A stretch of 64,000 nt of DNA from Alopecurus myosuroides (GCA_028641055.1 CM054062.1:17293639-17357638), one strand, 5' to 3'. Numbered from the stretch's first letter, positions 29,590-42,691 are shown. Notes: generated by a model from the letters alone, not told the origin. Numbers and translations: made by a program.

Positions 29590-31092
29590 TGATGACCCAC
29601 AAGTATAGGGGATGTATCGTAGTACTTCGGATAAATAAGAGTGTCGAACCCAACAATGAGCAGAAGGTTTTGACAAGCAGGTTGGATAGAGGATTCACTG
29701 TAAACACTAGCAAACGGGTTTTTGGAGGTTTTAGAAAGAGTAGATAAATAAAGTGCGAGTAAATAAAGTGTAGTAAATAATATTTCAGCGAGTGGCCCAA
29801 TCCTTTTTAGAGCAAAGGACAAGCCGGTTGTTCTACTTATGACTACTAAACGTTCTCGAGGACACATGGGAATTTCGTCAAGTGCTTTCGCTTCATTACG
29901 GTTGATTAATATCAATTGGTTCGTGAAATGTTGTGTGGGTGAACCTATACTAATGCACCGCCCAACTAGGACTAATACATAGTTCTGATTATACCCCTCG
30001 TAAGAATCCGCAAATACAAGCAAGTAATTAAGATAAATCTAACCGCAGCCTTAAAACTCCAGGTTTCTACGCTCCCTCGTGCATTGATTTCCTAACAGTG
30101 GGTTAGGTTTTTGTCACTCCGGAAACCCCACAATTAGTAGCCAAATACACAATGCATCCTCCTAGGCCCATAAAGTTGAAGTATCATGTAGCCGACGTTC
30201 ACATGACACCACTAGAAGAATAGCACCACAACTTAAATACCGAACCACGAGATATTAGTTCAACATAACTTCACTACTAACATCATGACTTCTCCCATGT
30301 CCTCAATAACTAAACGAACTACTCACAAGACATCATATGGATCATAATCAGAGGTGATATAATGGATAATAACAATATGGTCATAACGTGCTAACATCGT
30401 TAAATCTCACAAGCATCAACTACTAACAAATAATCCACACCCAAAGAGAGATCTAAAGTAAAACAACAATAGAGGCCCCTAACTATTACAGCGGGATGAA
30501 GGTGGATGATGAGGGTGATGGTGCTGGTGGTTATGATGATGACGATGACGATCATGATTATGCCCGGAGCGATGACGTTGACGATGGCGATGATTTCCCC
30601 TCTCTGGGGAGGAATTTCCCCGGCAGATTTCTCCCTGCCGGAGAGCTTTTCTCTCTCTGGTGTTTTCCGCCCCGAGGCGGCGGCGGAATAATTCTTCGAG
30701 GATGCCCCGGGGTTTAGGGTTCCCTGTGGGTCAAGTACGCGAAAGGGGACGCCCGGGAGTGGGCCAGGGGGCCACACCACCCCCGGCGCGACCAGGGGGC
30801 GCCGCCTCGTGGTGTGGGCCCCAGGTGCCCCCCTCTAGTGCCCTTCTGGCTCAGTTCCTCCTCGGACCTTCTAAGACTCCTATGGTATCCCCCCTCTTCT
30901 TCTGATCTTCTGAAATAGGGTATGTCGACGGTGCTTTTTCCATCATATTTCTGGTTCCGGTGTTTATTCTCCAAAAATTATAAAACATGCAAAATAAGAT
31001 AAAATAACACAAGTGATGCATCATAACATGAAATATATATTTGAATAACAGAAAATAACAATATAAAACAGTGATGCAAAATGGACGTATCA
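29590..31092 (-). repeat. Ath-1 3' LTR
   Basis: 1503 bp, TGATGACCCACAAG at 29590 to GACGTATCA at 31092 (minus-strand start TGATACGTCC). The first about 790 bp also occur at 50301-51089. A GAT-rich simple repeat near 30500-30590 makes an Asp-rich but meaningless open frame. Confidence 0.82.
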
Positions 31093-32828
31093 ACTCCCGC
31101 AAGCGTAGACCTCGCTTGTCCCCAAGCGAAACTGAACTCAGTAAACATGACCACAGGTTTATGGAGTGAGGTGTCCATAAATAAAATACGGACAAGAGGC
31201 ATCACATCTAAAAAAGAACAAGTCATTTTAGACAGCAACTTCCTCTCATATAATCAAACTTGAAACAAGTAGAGGAAAAATAAAGGTGCAAAAAGGAGAT
31301 CAAAATTGGTAAAGGCAAACTTCGTTCTTGGTCAGAGAACAATTAACATTGTACTTCGATCAGAGTATTTATATTAGAGCTTATATTGCAGAGTTTATCA
31401 TGCTCAATTATAACGGTATCTTTGCAGACATTAGTAACTTTAAAAGTGGTATTCAAACAGATAAAAACATTTGTATAAACAAGGAAGAATAAGGAACATG
31501 ATTGAGTAAATCAACATATAGATGGATGGATCACAACAACTCAAATGCTTGCTTAAGACAGAAAGAAGTAGGTTTACTAACTCAACATAAAGGTAAAAGA
31601 TAGGCCCTTCGCAGAGGGAAGCATGGATCACTCATGTTCTAGAGCTTTTATTTTGTAAAACAGAGGTATAAAATGGTTGACACTCCTCCCAACCTTTGTT
31701 ACACAGACCATGGCTAACCGAATCCTCGGGTGCCAGCCAACAATCACATACCATGGAGGGGTGTCTAATTTTGAGAGAGGTGTATGTTTATGTCAACGGA
31801 TGACAAACAGAAAATACAGTACGTCACAAACCAACTAGACTTCACAAGAGAGTCTCCCATAGAAGGACGCAACTGGTATAGAAGGTCATCCCTCTTTCTC
31901 TTTTGTTTACACAATTATGTTTTGACTGATAAATCAGGGGCAAAAATAGTGAAGATCATTTGTATTATTATTTGGGGCTGGGAACCCCAGTGCCAGCTCT
32001 TCTAGCATTTGGATAAGCGGATGAAGCCACTAGTCCAGGGTGTGAAATCCAATCAACAATTGAGATAAAGATTCTCTATTTGCGTCCTCATGAGCTAAAC
32101 AGGGGCACAAAACAGGTGTAATTTTGAAGGTTTAAAGGTAGCACACAAGCAATTTACTTGGAGTGACGGTGAAATACCACATATAGGTAGGTGTGGTGGA
32201 CACAAATGACAAGGTTTTGGGGCTCTAGATTTGGATGCACGAGAAACATTCCCTATCACTACATGTTTTTGGCTAGCAAGGTTGGGTAGAAAGCATAAGA
32301 ATTGAGGTAAAACAAACAAAAATATATATGATAAAGCCAATCATGCAATCTTCCTTGAAGGTACAATCAAACTTATTTGAGAATACTAAGCTTATGAGCT
32401 AACAAGAAGAGCATGGAATAATATGTCTACATGCAGCTGCCTCTTTTCTACTTAAGTCTCAACGAATTGTTGCTACTGACCAATGCTAAGTTTACCAAAA
32501 CCAACTAGATTAACTTGAAGCTCCAAAATTGATACCAATACTAATAACACGATCAATCACATAACACGAATTGCAAACTAAAATAAAGTAGAGCAAGTAT
32601 ATGATGAAACTTCTCATTAATATTTCATTACGGCAACTCAAACCAAGGGATACAACGATAACCAACTAAAGAGTGATACTTCCATACTGCAAACCATACT
32701 ATATGATATTTCCTCTACTCATGATATGACTCTACTAAAAGGTAAAAAGGGTGAAAGATAAAGGTGTGATACCGCGACACTCCCCCGAGCTTGGAACAAG
32801 CCAAGGGGATGCCAATACCAATGAAGAA
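31093..32828 (-). other. Ath-1 3' non-coding region
   Basis: About 1.7 kb, AT-rich, without a supported gene. Blocks such as TTCGCAGAGGGAAGC (31611) and TGGATAAGCGGATGAAGCC (about 32010) recur at 53347 and 53420, showing homology with the second Athila-type element. Confidence 0.7.
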
Positions 32829-33176
32829 TCAATTCTTCGGTGGTGGTGGTGATACACTCTTCTCAAGCAAGGTGTGAAAATGTTGCAGCATCTCACGAAA
32901 CCTGTCGTTTTCCTCTTGAAGAATCTCTACCTCCGTCCTTAAAGCTCGATAACGTTCACAAAACTCATCTGCAACCCGAAGAGCTTCCTGTACTCCATGG
33001 ATGGAACTCAGGCCCGAAACTGATCGTCTTGGTCCCTGCATGCTACAAGAATAAACACTGCTTGATGACGTCCTTTTTGCTTCTTTCTTAATGCACTGAT
33101 CCATGTTCTTGCGCTTGGGACCTTGGAGATCATCTTCCATTGGCTCCTTCCACTTGTTGTTGTTGGTGGAGGTCAT
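32829..33176 (-). CDS. Ath-1 extra ORF, small coiled-coil protein (115 aa)
   Basis: Located between the integrase and the 3' LTR, same strand as pol. Starting at the ATG at 33176 (MTSTNNNKWKEPMEDDLQGP), it has a Lys-rich patch (KRKNMDQCIKKEAKR), a Ser-rich stretch and a clear heptad region (ALRTEVEILQEENDRFREM), ending PPPPKN at 32829. There is no signal peptide or membrane segment, so it does not resemble an envelope-like protein. The frame is intact although pol is broken. The open frame extends upstream without another convincing start. Function unknown; the helix suggests self-association. Confidence 0.55.
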   Translation of the reverse strand: MTSTNNNKWKEPMEDDLQGPKRKNMDQCIKKEAKRTSSSSVYSCSMQGPRRSVSGLSSIHGVQEALRVADEFCERYRALRTEVEILQEENDRFREMLQHFHTLLEKSVSPPPPKN

Positions 33177-33515
33177 GATGCTTCTAAAACTGAAGACATA
33201 TTCTAGCAGAAACATCTCGAAACAGAAACATGACGAGAAAACGATATACGGATCTCGGGGGGTCCGGGGAGTTATATAGAAAAAATATGCATAACGAAAG
33301 GAAAGTCCAGGTCGAAAACAAGTCAAAGAGGGTCTCTGAGGCTCCCATGCCATAGGGTGGCGCGGCCAGGGGTGGGCCCGCGCCCCCAGGTGGTGTGGTG
33401 CCTCCGGACACCTCCTCCTAATCTTCTTCGTCTCGGTAATTTTCATATTTTCCAAAAACCAATAAATTATAACTTGGAAAGTATTTCGCGAACTTTTTCT
33501 GAACAGAACTGTTAC

Positions 33516-34761
33516 CTATTCCAAAACAGACTCTGCAGATTCTGGAATCTTCCCTCTAATGAACTTCTCCGGAGTCATCACTTGAATAACATCAACATCT
33601 GCATCATAAGAATCCCCTGAAATATAATGTTTGAATCTTTGCCCATTTACCACTTGTGTAGTGTTATCTTTGAGGGAAGCAATTTTGATTGCTACCGAAC
33701 GATACACTTCTTCAATAACATAAGGTCCTTCCCATCTCGAGAGTAATTTTCCTGCAAAAAATCTGAGACGACACCGATACAATAGAACTTTCTCACCAAC
33801 ATGAAACTCTCTTTTAAGGATTCTTTTATCATGCCATCGTTTAACTTTCTCTTTTAAGAGCTTATCATTTTCACAAGCTTCACATCTCCATTCATCTAGA
33901 TGATTCAAATCAAGCATTCTTTTCTTACCAGCAAGTTTAAAATATTTATTTAATTCTTTCACTGCCAATAAGCTTTATGTTATAATTCTAAAGGCAAGTG
34001 ACAAGCTTTTCCATAAACCATTTTATAAGGAGACATACACATAGGATTTTTATAAGCAGTTCTATAAGCCCATAAAGCATCATTGAACTTATCAGACCAA
34101 TTCTTCCTAGATTTATTAACAGTGTTTTGCAAGATAGATTTAATTTCTCTATTTGATAATTTACTTGTCCACTGGTCTGAGGATGATAAGCTGAGGCATT
34201 TCTATGATTAACATCATATTTAGCAAGGGTTTTTCTAAAACCACCATGAATAAAATGAGAACCTCCATCAATCATAAGATATCTAGGCACACTAAACCTA
34301 GGGAAAATAACATCTTTAAGCATTTTTTAAAGAAGTCTCACCATCAGCACTTTTTGTAGGTATAGCTTCTATCGACTTAGTAACATAATCAACAACAACA
34401 AGAATGTGAGTGTAACCATTCGAAGGAGGAAAAGGACCCATAAAGTCAAATTCCCAACAATCAAAAGGTTCAATAACAAGAGAATAACTCATAGGCATTT
34501 CATTACATCTAGAAATATTACCAACTTTTGACATTCATCACAAGATAAAATAAATTTACGTGCATCTTTAAAGAGAGTAGGCCAATAGAAACCTGATTGT
34601 AGAACCTTTTGTGCGGTTCTATCTCCAGCGTGATGTCCTCCATAAGCACTACCATGACACTTCTTCAATATTTCACGTTGTTCATGATCTGGAACACATA
34701 TTCTTATAATACCATCTACTCCTTTATATAAGTGTGGGTCATCCCAAAAATAATGCCTCAA
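33516..34761 (-). pseudogene. Ath-1 integrase, broken
   Basis: Three frames make up the domain: 34761-34489 with the H2C2 zinc region (SAYGGHHAGD ... CDECQK), 34534-34316 with the first catalytic Asp (WEFDFMGPF), and 34323-33988 with the second Asp (LMIDGGSHF). Where the catalytic Glu is expected (GQVE) the sequence reads GQVNYQIE. 33968-33516 is the C-terminal part (KRILKREFHVGEKVLLYRCR). Frameshifts and the changed Glu make it inactive. Confidence 0.8.
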
Positions 34762-34884
34762 ATCATAGAAGAATTTTCTTCTTTTTTAAGCTGTAAATGT
34801 TGGAGGCAAATACTTTGAAACAATAAAGTTAGCATAATCAGCATACCATGGACTATCCTGGGATTTTACCTTTATTGCAGCGAA

Positions 34885-35289
34885 CTATTCATTTGGAAAA
34901 CTATCATTAACATGAATAGGGCCAGAAGTATTTTTTTCCAATCTAGACAAGTTATCAGCAACAAGATTTTCAGCACCCTTCTTATCCACAATATGCAAAT
35001 CAAACTCTTGTAAAAGCAACACCCATCTAATAGGCCTAGGCTTAGCATCTTTATTTTCCATAAGGTATCTAATAGCAGCATGATCAGTATGAATAGTAAC
35101 CTTTGAGTCAACAATATAAGGTCTAAACTTATCACATGCAAAAACTACAGCTAAGAACTCTTTTTCAGTAGGAGCATAATTATTTTGAGCAGCATCAAGA
35201 GTCTTACTAGCATAATGAATAACATTCAATTTCTTATCTACACGATGTCCGAGAACTGCACCTACAGCAAAATCACTAGCATCACACAT
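34885..35289 (-). pseudogene. Ath-1 RNase H region
   Basis: Begins [13 protein letters not shown], then [37 protein letters not shown] and [14 protein letters not shown] [10 protein letters not shown], the usual Gypsy RNase H order, ending [10 protein letters not shown]. It is separated from the reverse transcriptase by a frame change near 35290-35350. Confidence 0.8.
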
Positions 35290-35351
35290 AATTTCAAAAG
35301 GTAAATTCCAATCAGGTGGTTGAACAATAGGAGTAGTAGTTAAAGTCTTCT

Positions 35352-36224
35352 TTAAAGTTTCAAAAGCTTCCTTACAATCATCATCAAAAACAAATGGTAT
35401 ATCTTTTTGAAGAAGATTAGTAAGAGGATTTTATATTTTAGAGAAATCTTTAATAAACCTCCTAAAATAACCAGCATGACCAAGAACACTATGAATACCT
35501 TTAACATCCCTAGGACAGGCATTTTCTCTATGGCTTCCACTTTAGCTCTGTCAACTTCAATACCTCTTTCATAAATTTTATGTCCAAGAACAATTCCTTC
35601 ATTTACCATAAAGTGGCATTTCTCCCAATTAAGAACAAGATTAGTTACCTCACATCTCTGCAAAACTTTATCAAGGTTGTGCAAACAATTATCAAAAGAA
35701 GTTCCATAGACGGAGAAATCGTCCATGAATACCCCCACAAATGCTTCACAAAAACCATGAAAAATAGCAGACATGCATCTTTGAAACATAGCAGGAGCAT
35801 TACACAAACCAAAAGGCATACATCTATAAGCATAAGTATCGTAAGGAAAAGTAAAGGTTGTTTTCTCTTGATCTTGCTTCCTAATAGAAATTTGAGAAAA
35901 CCCAGAGTAACCATCAAGAAAGCAAAAATGAGTTTTCTTAGAAAACCTCTCTAGCATTTGGTCAATAAAGGGTAAAGGATAATGGTCTTTCTTAGTAAAT
36001 TTATTAACCTTCCTAAAATCAATGCACATTCTATAACAAACTACTACTCTTTGTGGAATGAGCTCATTGTTTTCATTAGGCACCACAGTCATTCCTCCCT
36101 TCTTAGGGACACAATGTACATGGCTCACCCATCTACTATCAGCAATAGGAAAAATAATACCAGCATCAAAGAGTTTTAATACCTCATTTCTTACCACTTC
36201 CTTCATCTTAGAATTAAACGGCAT
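35352..36224 (-). pseudogene. Ath-1 reverse transcriptase
   Basis: It contains the Athila pattern: RMCIDFRKVNKFTKKDHYPL, PFIDQMLERFS, FLDGYSGFSQI, MPFGLCNAPAMFQRCM and the active site VFMDDFSVYG. The frame is lost after IEKMPVL. It is preceded by the protease frame. Confidence 0.85.
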
Positions 36225-36253
36225 TGATGTTCAACTACTGGCTTTGCATCAGG

Positions 36254-37546
36254 TTAAATATTAATAGCATGCTCACATATAGTAGGAGAAATTCCCTTCA
36301 AATCATCAATAGTATATCCAATAGCTCCATAGTGTTTCTTCAGAATTCCCAATAATCTTTCCTCTTCTTCATCTGAAAGTTTAGCACTAATAATAAAAGG
36401 ATATATTTTCTTACCATCAATACAAGCATATTTAATATAATGACGCAAAGGTTTTAAATCAAAAAAAGGATCCTCCTTGGGTGGCAATGTGGTACCCAAG
36501 TCTTCCACAGGTAAATTATGTTTCAGTATCACCGGTTGACAAAGAAGAATATCGTAAATCTCATTTCTCTCTTTCATGAAGACCTCACTCTCATGGTCCT
36601 CCATATATTGCTGCAAAGCATTGTTAGGAGCAAGAGCAATAGAATAAAGTTGTTCAACTTTAAAATTCTCACCATGAAAATTAGATTCATAAGGTGCTCT
36701 AGCAAATTTGGAGAAATTGAACTCATAAGATTTTCCATCAAATTTAGTCAATATCTTCTCCCTCTTACAATCCATAATAGCACCACAAGTATTCAAGAAA
36801 GGTCTACCAAAAATAATAGGACAAGTTTTACTAGCATCCTTATCAAATACTAGAAAATCAATGTGATATTTAGTCTTACCACATAAAACTTCCACATCTC
36901 TAACAATACCAATCAGAAAGATAGTTTCTCTATTAGCAAGCTGAATAACCACATCAATATCTTCAAGCTCACAAGAACCAATTTTATGCATAATTTCTCT
37001 ATAAAGCTCAGAAGGCATAGCACTAGAACTTGCACCAATGTCACACAAACCATAATAGCAATGATCACCAATCTTAACAGAAAGCACATGAACACTAGTT
37101 TTCTTAGGTCTATGGGGATGGGAAACAATATTAGAAGCATCCTCACAGAAGACAATGTGTTCATCCTCTACATTTCCACAAACAAGATCTTTTACTATTG
37201 CTACATGAGGCTCAACAGTTATTTGTTCATCAGGTTCAATAGATTTCTTATTACTCTTATTAACCACACAAGCCACAATAGAGTGTTCTTTCACCTTAGC
37301 AGGGAAAGGCGTTTTTTCAATATAAGGCTCACGAACAGTAGGATTAACAACATGCACTTCTATATTAATAAGGAACAATATCTTTATAAGGTGCATGGTA
37401 TTTGTGATAATCCTTTTTAGGAATATCAAGATAGGAGGCAAACTCTTTAAGACAATTTGCAAAGATTTGAGAATCAAGATCACAAACAACACTAACATTA
37501 TAGAAATCATTGGTTCTAATAAAAGATTTAATGCATTCATAATCAT
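36254..37546 (-). pseudogene. Ath-1 protease region
   Basis: An open stretch with the aspartic protease signature CDIGASSSAMP and IIFGRPFLNTCGAIMD downstream. The first part of the frame is low-complexity and probably out of frame with gag; the true junction with gag is near 37365-37400. Confidence 0.75.
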
Positions 37547-38149
37547 AATTTATACATGACTTTCTACTTTTTTCATTCTCCCATCCTTTAGTGTTTTCTT
37601 GAATACGGTCAAGAAGATCCCATTTAGCTTCTTTCTTCATACATGTGAATGATCCAGAACAAGAAGCATCCAATAAATCCTTATCATGAAGGGAAAGCCT
37701 TGCATAAAAATTATTGATAACAATATTACTCGGGAGTTCATGAATGGGACATTTGAGAATTAATAACTTCATTCTCCCCCACACTTGGGCAATACTCTCT
37801 CCATCATGAGGCCAAAAATTATGTATTTAATTCCGGTCTTTATGAATCTCACTAGGAGGATAGAATTTATAATAAAAGTGAGGAACAATTTCCTCCCATC
37901 CAATAGATTCACCATTCTTCAGTAATTTGAACCATTCAGCAACTCTTCCTTTCAGAGATAAAGAAAATAATTTCCTTTTAACTTGATCCATTGTAATACC
38001 TGCACACCAAAATAACTCACATAATTCATGTATAAAGAGCAAATGTTCACCGGGATGGACAGTTCCATCACCGTAATAGCAGTTATCCATAACACGTCGA
38101 ACAAATTTTGTCGAGACATCGTAGTAGATTTCATAGACGGGGGTGCCAT
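37365..38149 (-). pseudogene. Ath-1 gag, broken
   Basis: Two frames: 38149-37827 beginning MAPPSMKSTTMSRQNLFDVL, with a gag-type WF segment (GRVAEWFKLL, IVPHFYYKFYPPSE), and 37784-37365 with ELPSNIVINNFYARLS. A stop and frame change near 37800-37830 break it. The start codon abuts the Tat-3 LTR. Confidence 0.75.
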
Positions 38150-38651
38150 GAGACTACTGATAGAGATTGTGGGGGACGTGATCGTATGACGAACAATGAC
38201 ACCAGGGTTTTACCCAGGTTTGGTACGTCGCAACTAGGCGGCGTTCCTACTCCTGCAATCTCACTAAATCAGGGCTGAAGCCTGAAGTATACAAAGTACA
38301 ATGTGAGTTGGGTTTAGCTACTCGACAAGGATCAACCTCTCGGCGAGTTAGATTCTAGCTTATTGTCTATATCTTTCTTATCTCCCGTCCGGCTTTATAT
38401 AATAGCCGAGTTAGGGCTTACAGAATAGGAAACCTAGAAGGCTACGGTATGTGCTAACTTGGTAGACAAGGAATCCGTCTTCTACTCCAAGCCGTACCAC
38501 GTGGGCCGTGGTCCGGGTTCTTCTAGAATCCGGCTTCTGTGCATCAGCTTACTGGGCCGCCTAATGGACCGTAGCCTATTACCATTCAGGCCACCCTAGT
38601 AATCCGGCACTTTAGGACACCATCTGATATACCCCTAATTGGTATATATCC
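38149..38651 (-). repeat. Tat-3 3' LTR
   Basis: Begins on plus TGAGACTACTGATAGAG and ends ATTGGTATATATCC. The purine tract CTTGGGGGCTAC lies next to it on the minus strand. A minus-strand TATATAAA motif is at about 38394-38401. Confidence 0.85.
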
Positions 38652-38791
38652 GAAAGTAGCCCCCAAGAAGGATTAAGACTCGAAATCGCCGTCTTTCGTC
38701 AAATTGCATTCTTTCCGAGAAATACTGGCTTTATGTCTTGATTCTTCTTTTCTTTCAAATCACGCTATAACGCGAAACTCGGATTTCGGGG

Positions 38792-39063
38792 AATCCGGTT
38801 TTTTCTTCCACGAGCCTTCGTGGAGAAGGAACTTCCTACGTCAGCGATGAAATCGTGCTGACGTCAGGGACGTTTGGGTTTTCGCGTGTGAAACCCTCAA
38901 ATGTATCTCTGACAGATTCTCACAGGAAATCCGGCCTTTTCTTCCACGAGCCTTCATGGAGAAGGAACTTCCTACGTCAGCGATGAAATCGTGCTGACGT
39001 CAGGGACGTTTGGGTTTTCGCGTGTGAAACCCTGAAACGTATCTCTGACAGATTCTCACAGGA
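38792..39063 (+). repeat. Two-copy 136-bp tandem repeat upstream of the Tat-3 antisense gene, each with TGACGTCA
   Basis: The unit from AATCCGG (38792) repeats at 38928 almost unchanged. Each copy contains the palindrome TGACGTCA (38859-38866 and 38995-39002) and a CCTACGTCAGCG word. TGACGTCA is a recognised plant bZIP-binding core. The array lies just upstream of the antisense ATG at 39140, so it may be its upstream control region. Confidence 0.75.
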
Positions 39064-39139
39064 AACGAGGAGATAGCAATAATCACCTGTCGATTCATTT
39101 CCCGGAATTTTTGGCGAGTCCTCATCGCGCCGCCCGGAT

Positions 39140-42068
39140 ATGGCCTCTCCGCACGCTTCCCTGGCCCGCTCCATCATCGCTGAGATTCACGACATTATCA
39201 ACAACATGGATCCCACGGTGGATTCACCAAACCGCGCTACCGGCGACGAGCCGGAGAAATCTTCCGGCGGCCAGGCCCATTAGGATCCACCTCTCACGGC
39301 CGCAACTCTGGCCGCGTCTTCTTCCGCGCCGCCTCCACCTTTCGCTCCCGAAACGGTGGAGGAGAAGATCACGCTCGTCGGAGAAGAGCTTGCCGCTGCG
39401 TCCGCCGCCGTCGGAGCGGAGGACAAAGGCGAGAGTGCCGGCAACTGGAGCCGATGCAATATTCCCCCTCTCTTCTTCCGACAATGGAGAAGGAGGGACT
39501 AATAGAGAAAGGGAAATGGCGGAGCGAGGAGGATGAGTCTGAGCCCTCGCCTAAGGCCGGAGAGCGGGTTCTTCTCACATCTCATATCCTACGAGGTATG
39601 GGACTTCCGCCATCCGCCTTCTTCCTTCGGGTACTTAACCACTATCACATCCAACCCCACAACTTGCCACCCAATTCCATCCTCTATTTAGCCGGATTTC
39701 AGGCTCTTTTTTAAGGGTACCTAGGTTTAGCTCCTAGGTTAGATTTCTGGCAATATTGCTTCGGGGTTAAGCGTAATCCTTCCGAGGGCACACTACCGAC
39801 TTGCGGAACCATTTCCTTTACCCTGCGTAGATTCAGGGAGGATTGGTTTCCCAAGATCAAAACCTCGAAATCCGTCAAATTCTTTACGGGTTCCTTCTTC
39901 TATCATCCAGACGTTCCTTTCCTCGGAAAATCCACTGGGATTCCACCTTTCTCCAACACTGCTGCCACCCCTCAAGAAAACTGGGGAACAGAAGCAGTAC
40001 AGACCCTGCCACCAGATCTCCTCAAGATCAAACGGCTCGTCAATTCCGATCCGCCTCTAACCGGCATGGACACAGTTCTGTGCTGGTTAGAGAGGCGGAT
40101 TCAGCCTTTGGCTGACCACGGTCCCCGACTTTTATGCGATTACACGGGAACCGTGGACGCCATGCGGACGACGGATAAGTCCTTGACAGAGAAGGATTTA
40201 CGAAAACGTGTGAATCCATTGGTCCTAGCACGCGACCAATACGCGGAAAGCCGGCCAATGTATACGGCAGCTAACCCGGCTCCAAAGGTACGTCTTTTGC
40301 ATTTTGGGTTTCACATTATTCTTTTTCTCAGATAATTGCCTTAACCCGGACTTTGTCTTTTTGACAGATCTTCGATCTTCCTGAGTCGGACCTCGCAACT
40401 GATGCTGAGTTGGATGCACTGCGTGCCAACTTCGCGGGTGGGCGGAAACGCAAGAAGATTTCCGTCTCCCAGGAAGTGATCGATCTTGACGGTGTCCCCG
40501 TCGTTACCTCCAGGTTTGATATCGAAGTTTTTATTTTTGTCGGAACTTTTCCTTCTTTGTCTCGGATTTTTAATCTTCTGGTACTTCTCTTTTTAGCTTG
40601 CCTCCTTCATCCTTGAAGCCTAAAAAGCTTAAAAGGTTTACGGCTGCGGCTAAAAGAGGTCCACATCCTTCTCCTGCAACTGCCCCAGATACTCCAGTTG
40701 CAGATACAGAAGGGCATGTTGCTGAAATGAACGAAGAAACCCCGCAGACCAGCCATCCCATTGTGCCAGGAACGGACACGAGGGAAAGGGCGGCCCCGGA
40801 GGTGGGAGGTCCTTCTCAGCCAACTAAGGAGGATCCCATTCCCACCTTCGATAAGGATTTCAAGGATATCAATGATGGCCTTAACAATGTCGGAACTCTT
40901 TTTGCCGAGTTTGCAAAAGAGTTCAACGAAACTTGGTCAGGTTTGCAGCGGATGAGCCAGGTAATATCTCCAGCCCCCAAGCAATAAGCCAAATGCATGC
41001 TTTTGCCTTAATGCTTTTTCACTTTTATGCTTGTTTGTAACTTAAGCACTTTTGTCTTTTTCCATGTTTCACCAAACCGCTGAAAACATAAACATGGAAA
41101 TATTTAACAGACTACCGTCAAGAATAAGGAGGTGAAATCCCTTCTTTCTATTCTTGAGGGTAAAGAGATAGAACTGGCGTCTTCTCAGCAGCAGCTGAAG
41201 AAAACAACAGGTAAATTTTTCTCTCCTTCCAGTTGGATGAATTTTAAGTATTTTTCTGAGTTTTCTTACTCATCTTTTTTACTTGCTTTTCAGCTTCTTT
41301 GGTGAAAGCCAAACAAGTTGCTGAAGATGCCGGCAATGCCGAAAACCTGCGCCGGGAAAACCTGGATCTTCATAAGCTTAATATGAAGTTGCAACAGGAC
41401 CTGGAGGCCAGCCAATTGGCTGTCGGCATTGCCGAGTCCAAGGCCTCCGAGCAAGCTGCTAAGGACAAGGCGACGATCCGAGATCTGGAGAACGCCTTTT
41501 GACCCAGCGCTTCGAGGAGGGATCCAAGATGGAGAAAATTCTCGGTAAGTTTTTAACTTTTACCGGATTTTTTATGTTGATATCTTTCTCTGTTTTTGCT
41601 AACACTTTTTGTGTCTTTACTAAAACAGAAGATAGCCCCCAGCTAACTCGAATTGAGAAAATTCGAGCCTTTGGAAAGGTATTCACCGCAATCAAGGTTG
41701 CGGGGATGCTGTTTGTCAGCAAATGCCTTCCCACAAGGACTGGTGAGTTCTCGGAAGTTGAGAAACTTTCAGAAGCTTTGGTGGAGGTGGCGCAGTCCAG
41801 GGAATCCGTCATGCGCTCTGCGGCGCGTGGTGGTGCGCGCATGGCCTTAGGGCTCATGCGCATGCACTACCCTGACGCCAAGTCTTGGCGCGCGGCGTCC
41901 GGCATCCCGCAAGGGTACACGGAGTCACAACGGGCCGGCATTTTCGAAGCCATCAAAGGTCACGCCACCTAGATTGCTGCCATGGTCAACATCTCCACCT
42001 TCTACCCAGAGGAAACCATTCCAGATATTCTCGAGGAATCCAGCAGTGAAGATGACTCGGATGCCTGA
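39140..42068 (+). pseudogene. Tat-3 antisense gene, six exons, decayed (PF04195-like)
   Basis: Exons suggested by GT-AG sites: 39140-40287, 40368-40513, 40597-40960, 41111-41210, 41294-41544, 41629-42068, the same number as in Tat-1. Residues around GERVLLTSHILRGMGLPPSA and FFLRVLNHYHIQPHNLPPNS match the family domain, followed by a nuclear-like GGRKRKKI, acidic linkers and heptads (ENLDLHKLNMKLQQDLEASQ). Lesions: TAG at 39281-39283, a frame change before about 39500, TAA at 39712-39714, a lost T near 41497-41500 giving TGA, and TAG at 41970-41972. It is no longer a functional coding gene. Confidence 0.78.
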
Positions 42069-42691
42069 AGGAAATTTCTTGGACCTGGGTAGATAAATAG
42101 GAAATAGGAGCATTACTGATCTTACAATGTAAACTTACTGTAATGCTTTCTATTCTTTTGTATGAACAAGTACTCCGCTTTTGCAGCAATATTTATTAAG
42201 TCTTTTGCAAGTTTTCTGGGTTTATATTCCTTTATCTTCTAAGTTCTCTGGTCCATATGCTTTAACTGTCCTTAGTGTTTGAAATGGCTCGATAGTATTT
42301 TAATCTTCATGCCAAGTGACTGGGTACAACCAATCAGTCGAAACTCGGAAACACGGATCATACTAAAGGCATTTTTACTTACTAGCTCCAGCGACCCAGC
42401 ATAAAAACAATCAGATAATACTTAGAGAACAGTAAGGAATTTTTTGAATGAAACTCAGGCACGCAGGCACAATCTGGGTTTCCTTAAACCATTTTAGGCT
42501 GAAAATCATTCAGTTTTTTAACACCGAGCACGCATGCACAATTCGGGTTAATATTGAGTATTTTGAAAGATCATTGGAAATAGATAAGACAGAATTATGT
42601 TTTGAACTATAATGAACATGTAAAAAACACAGGTCTATGAATTCCGACAACTTTATTTCATGATCTCAAAGATGTTTACATAGAAATTGAA
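42069..42691. other. Tat-3 convergent intergenic region
   Basis: About 620 bp, AT-rich, no gene seen. It separates the 3' ends of the antisense gene and integrase, as in Tat-1 and Tat-2. An imperfect repeat (CACGCAGGCACAATCTGGGTT / CACGCATGCACAATTCGGGTT) lies near 42460-42550. Confidence 0.55.

Noticed and set aside
30496..30717. Asp-rich open frame
   Set aside because: Produced by a GAT/GAC simple repeat inside the Ath-1 LTR.
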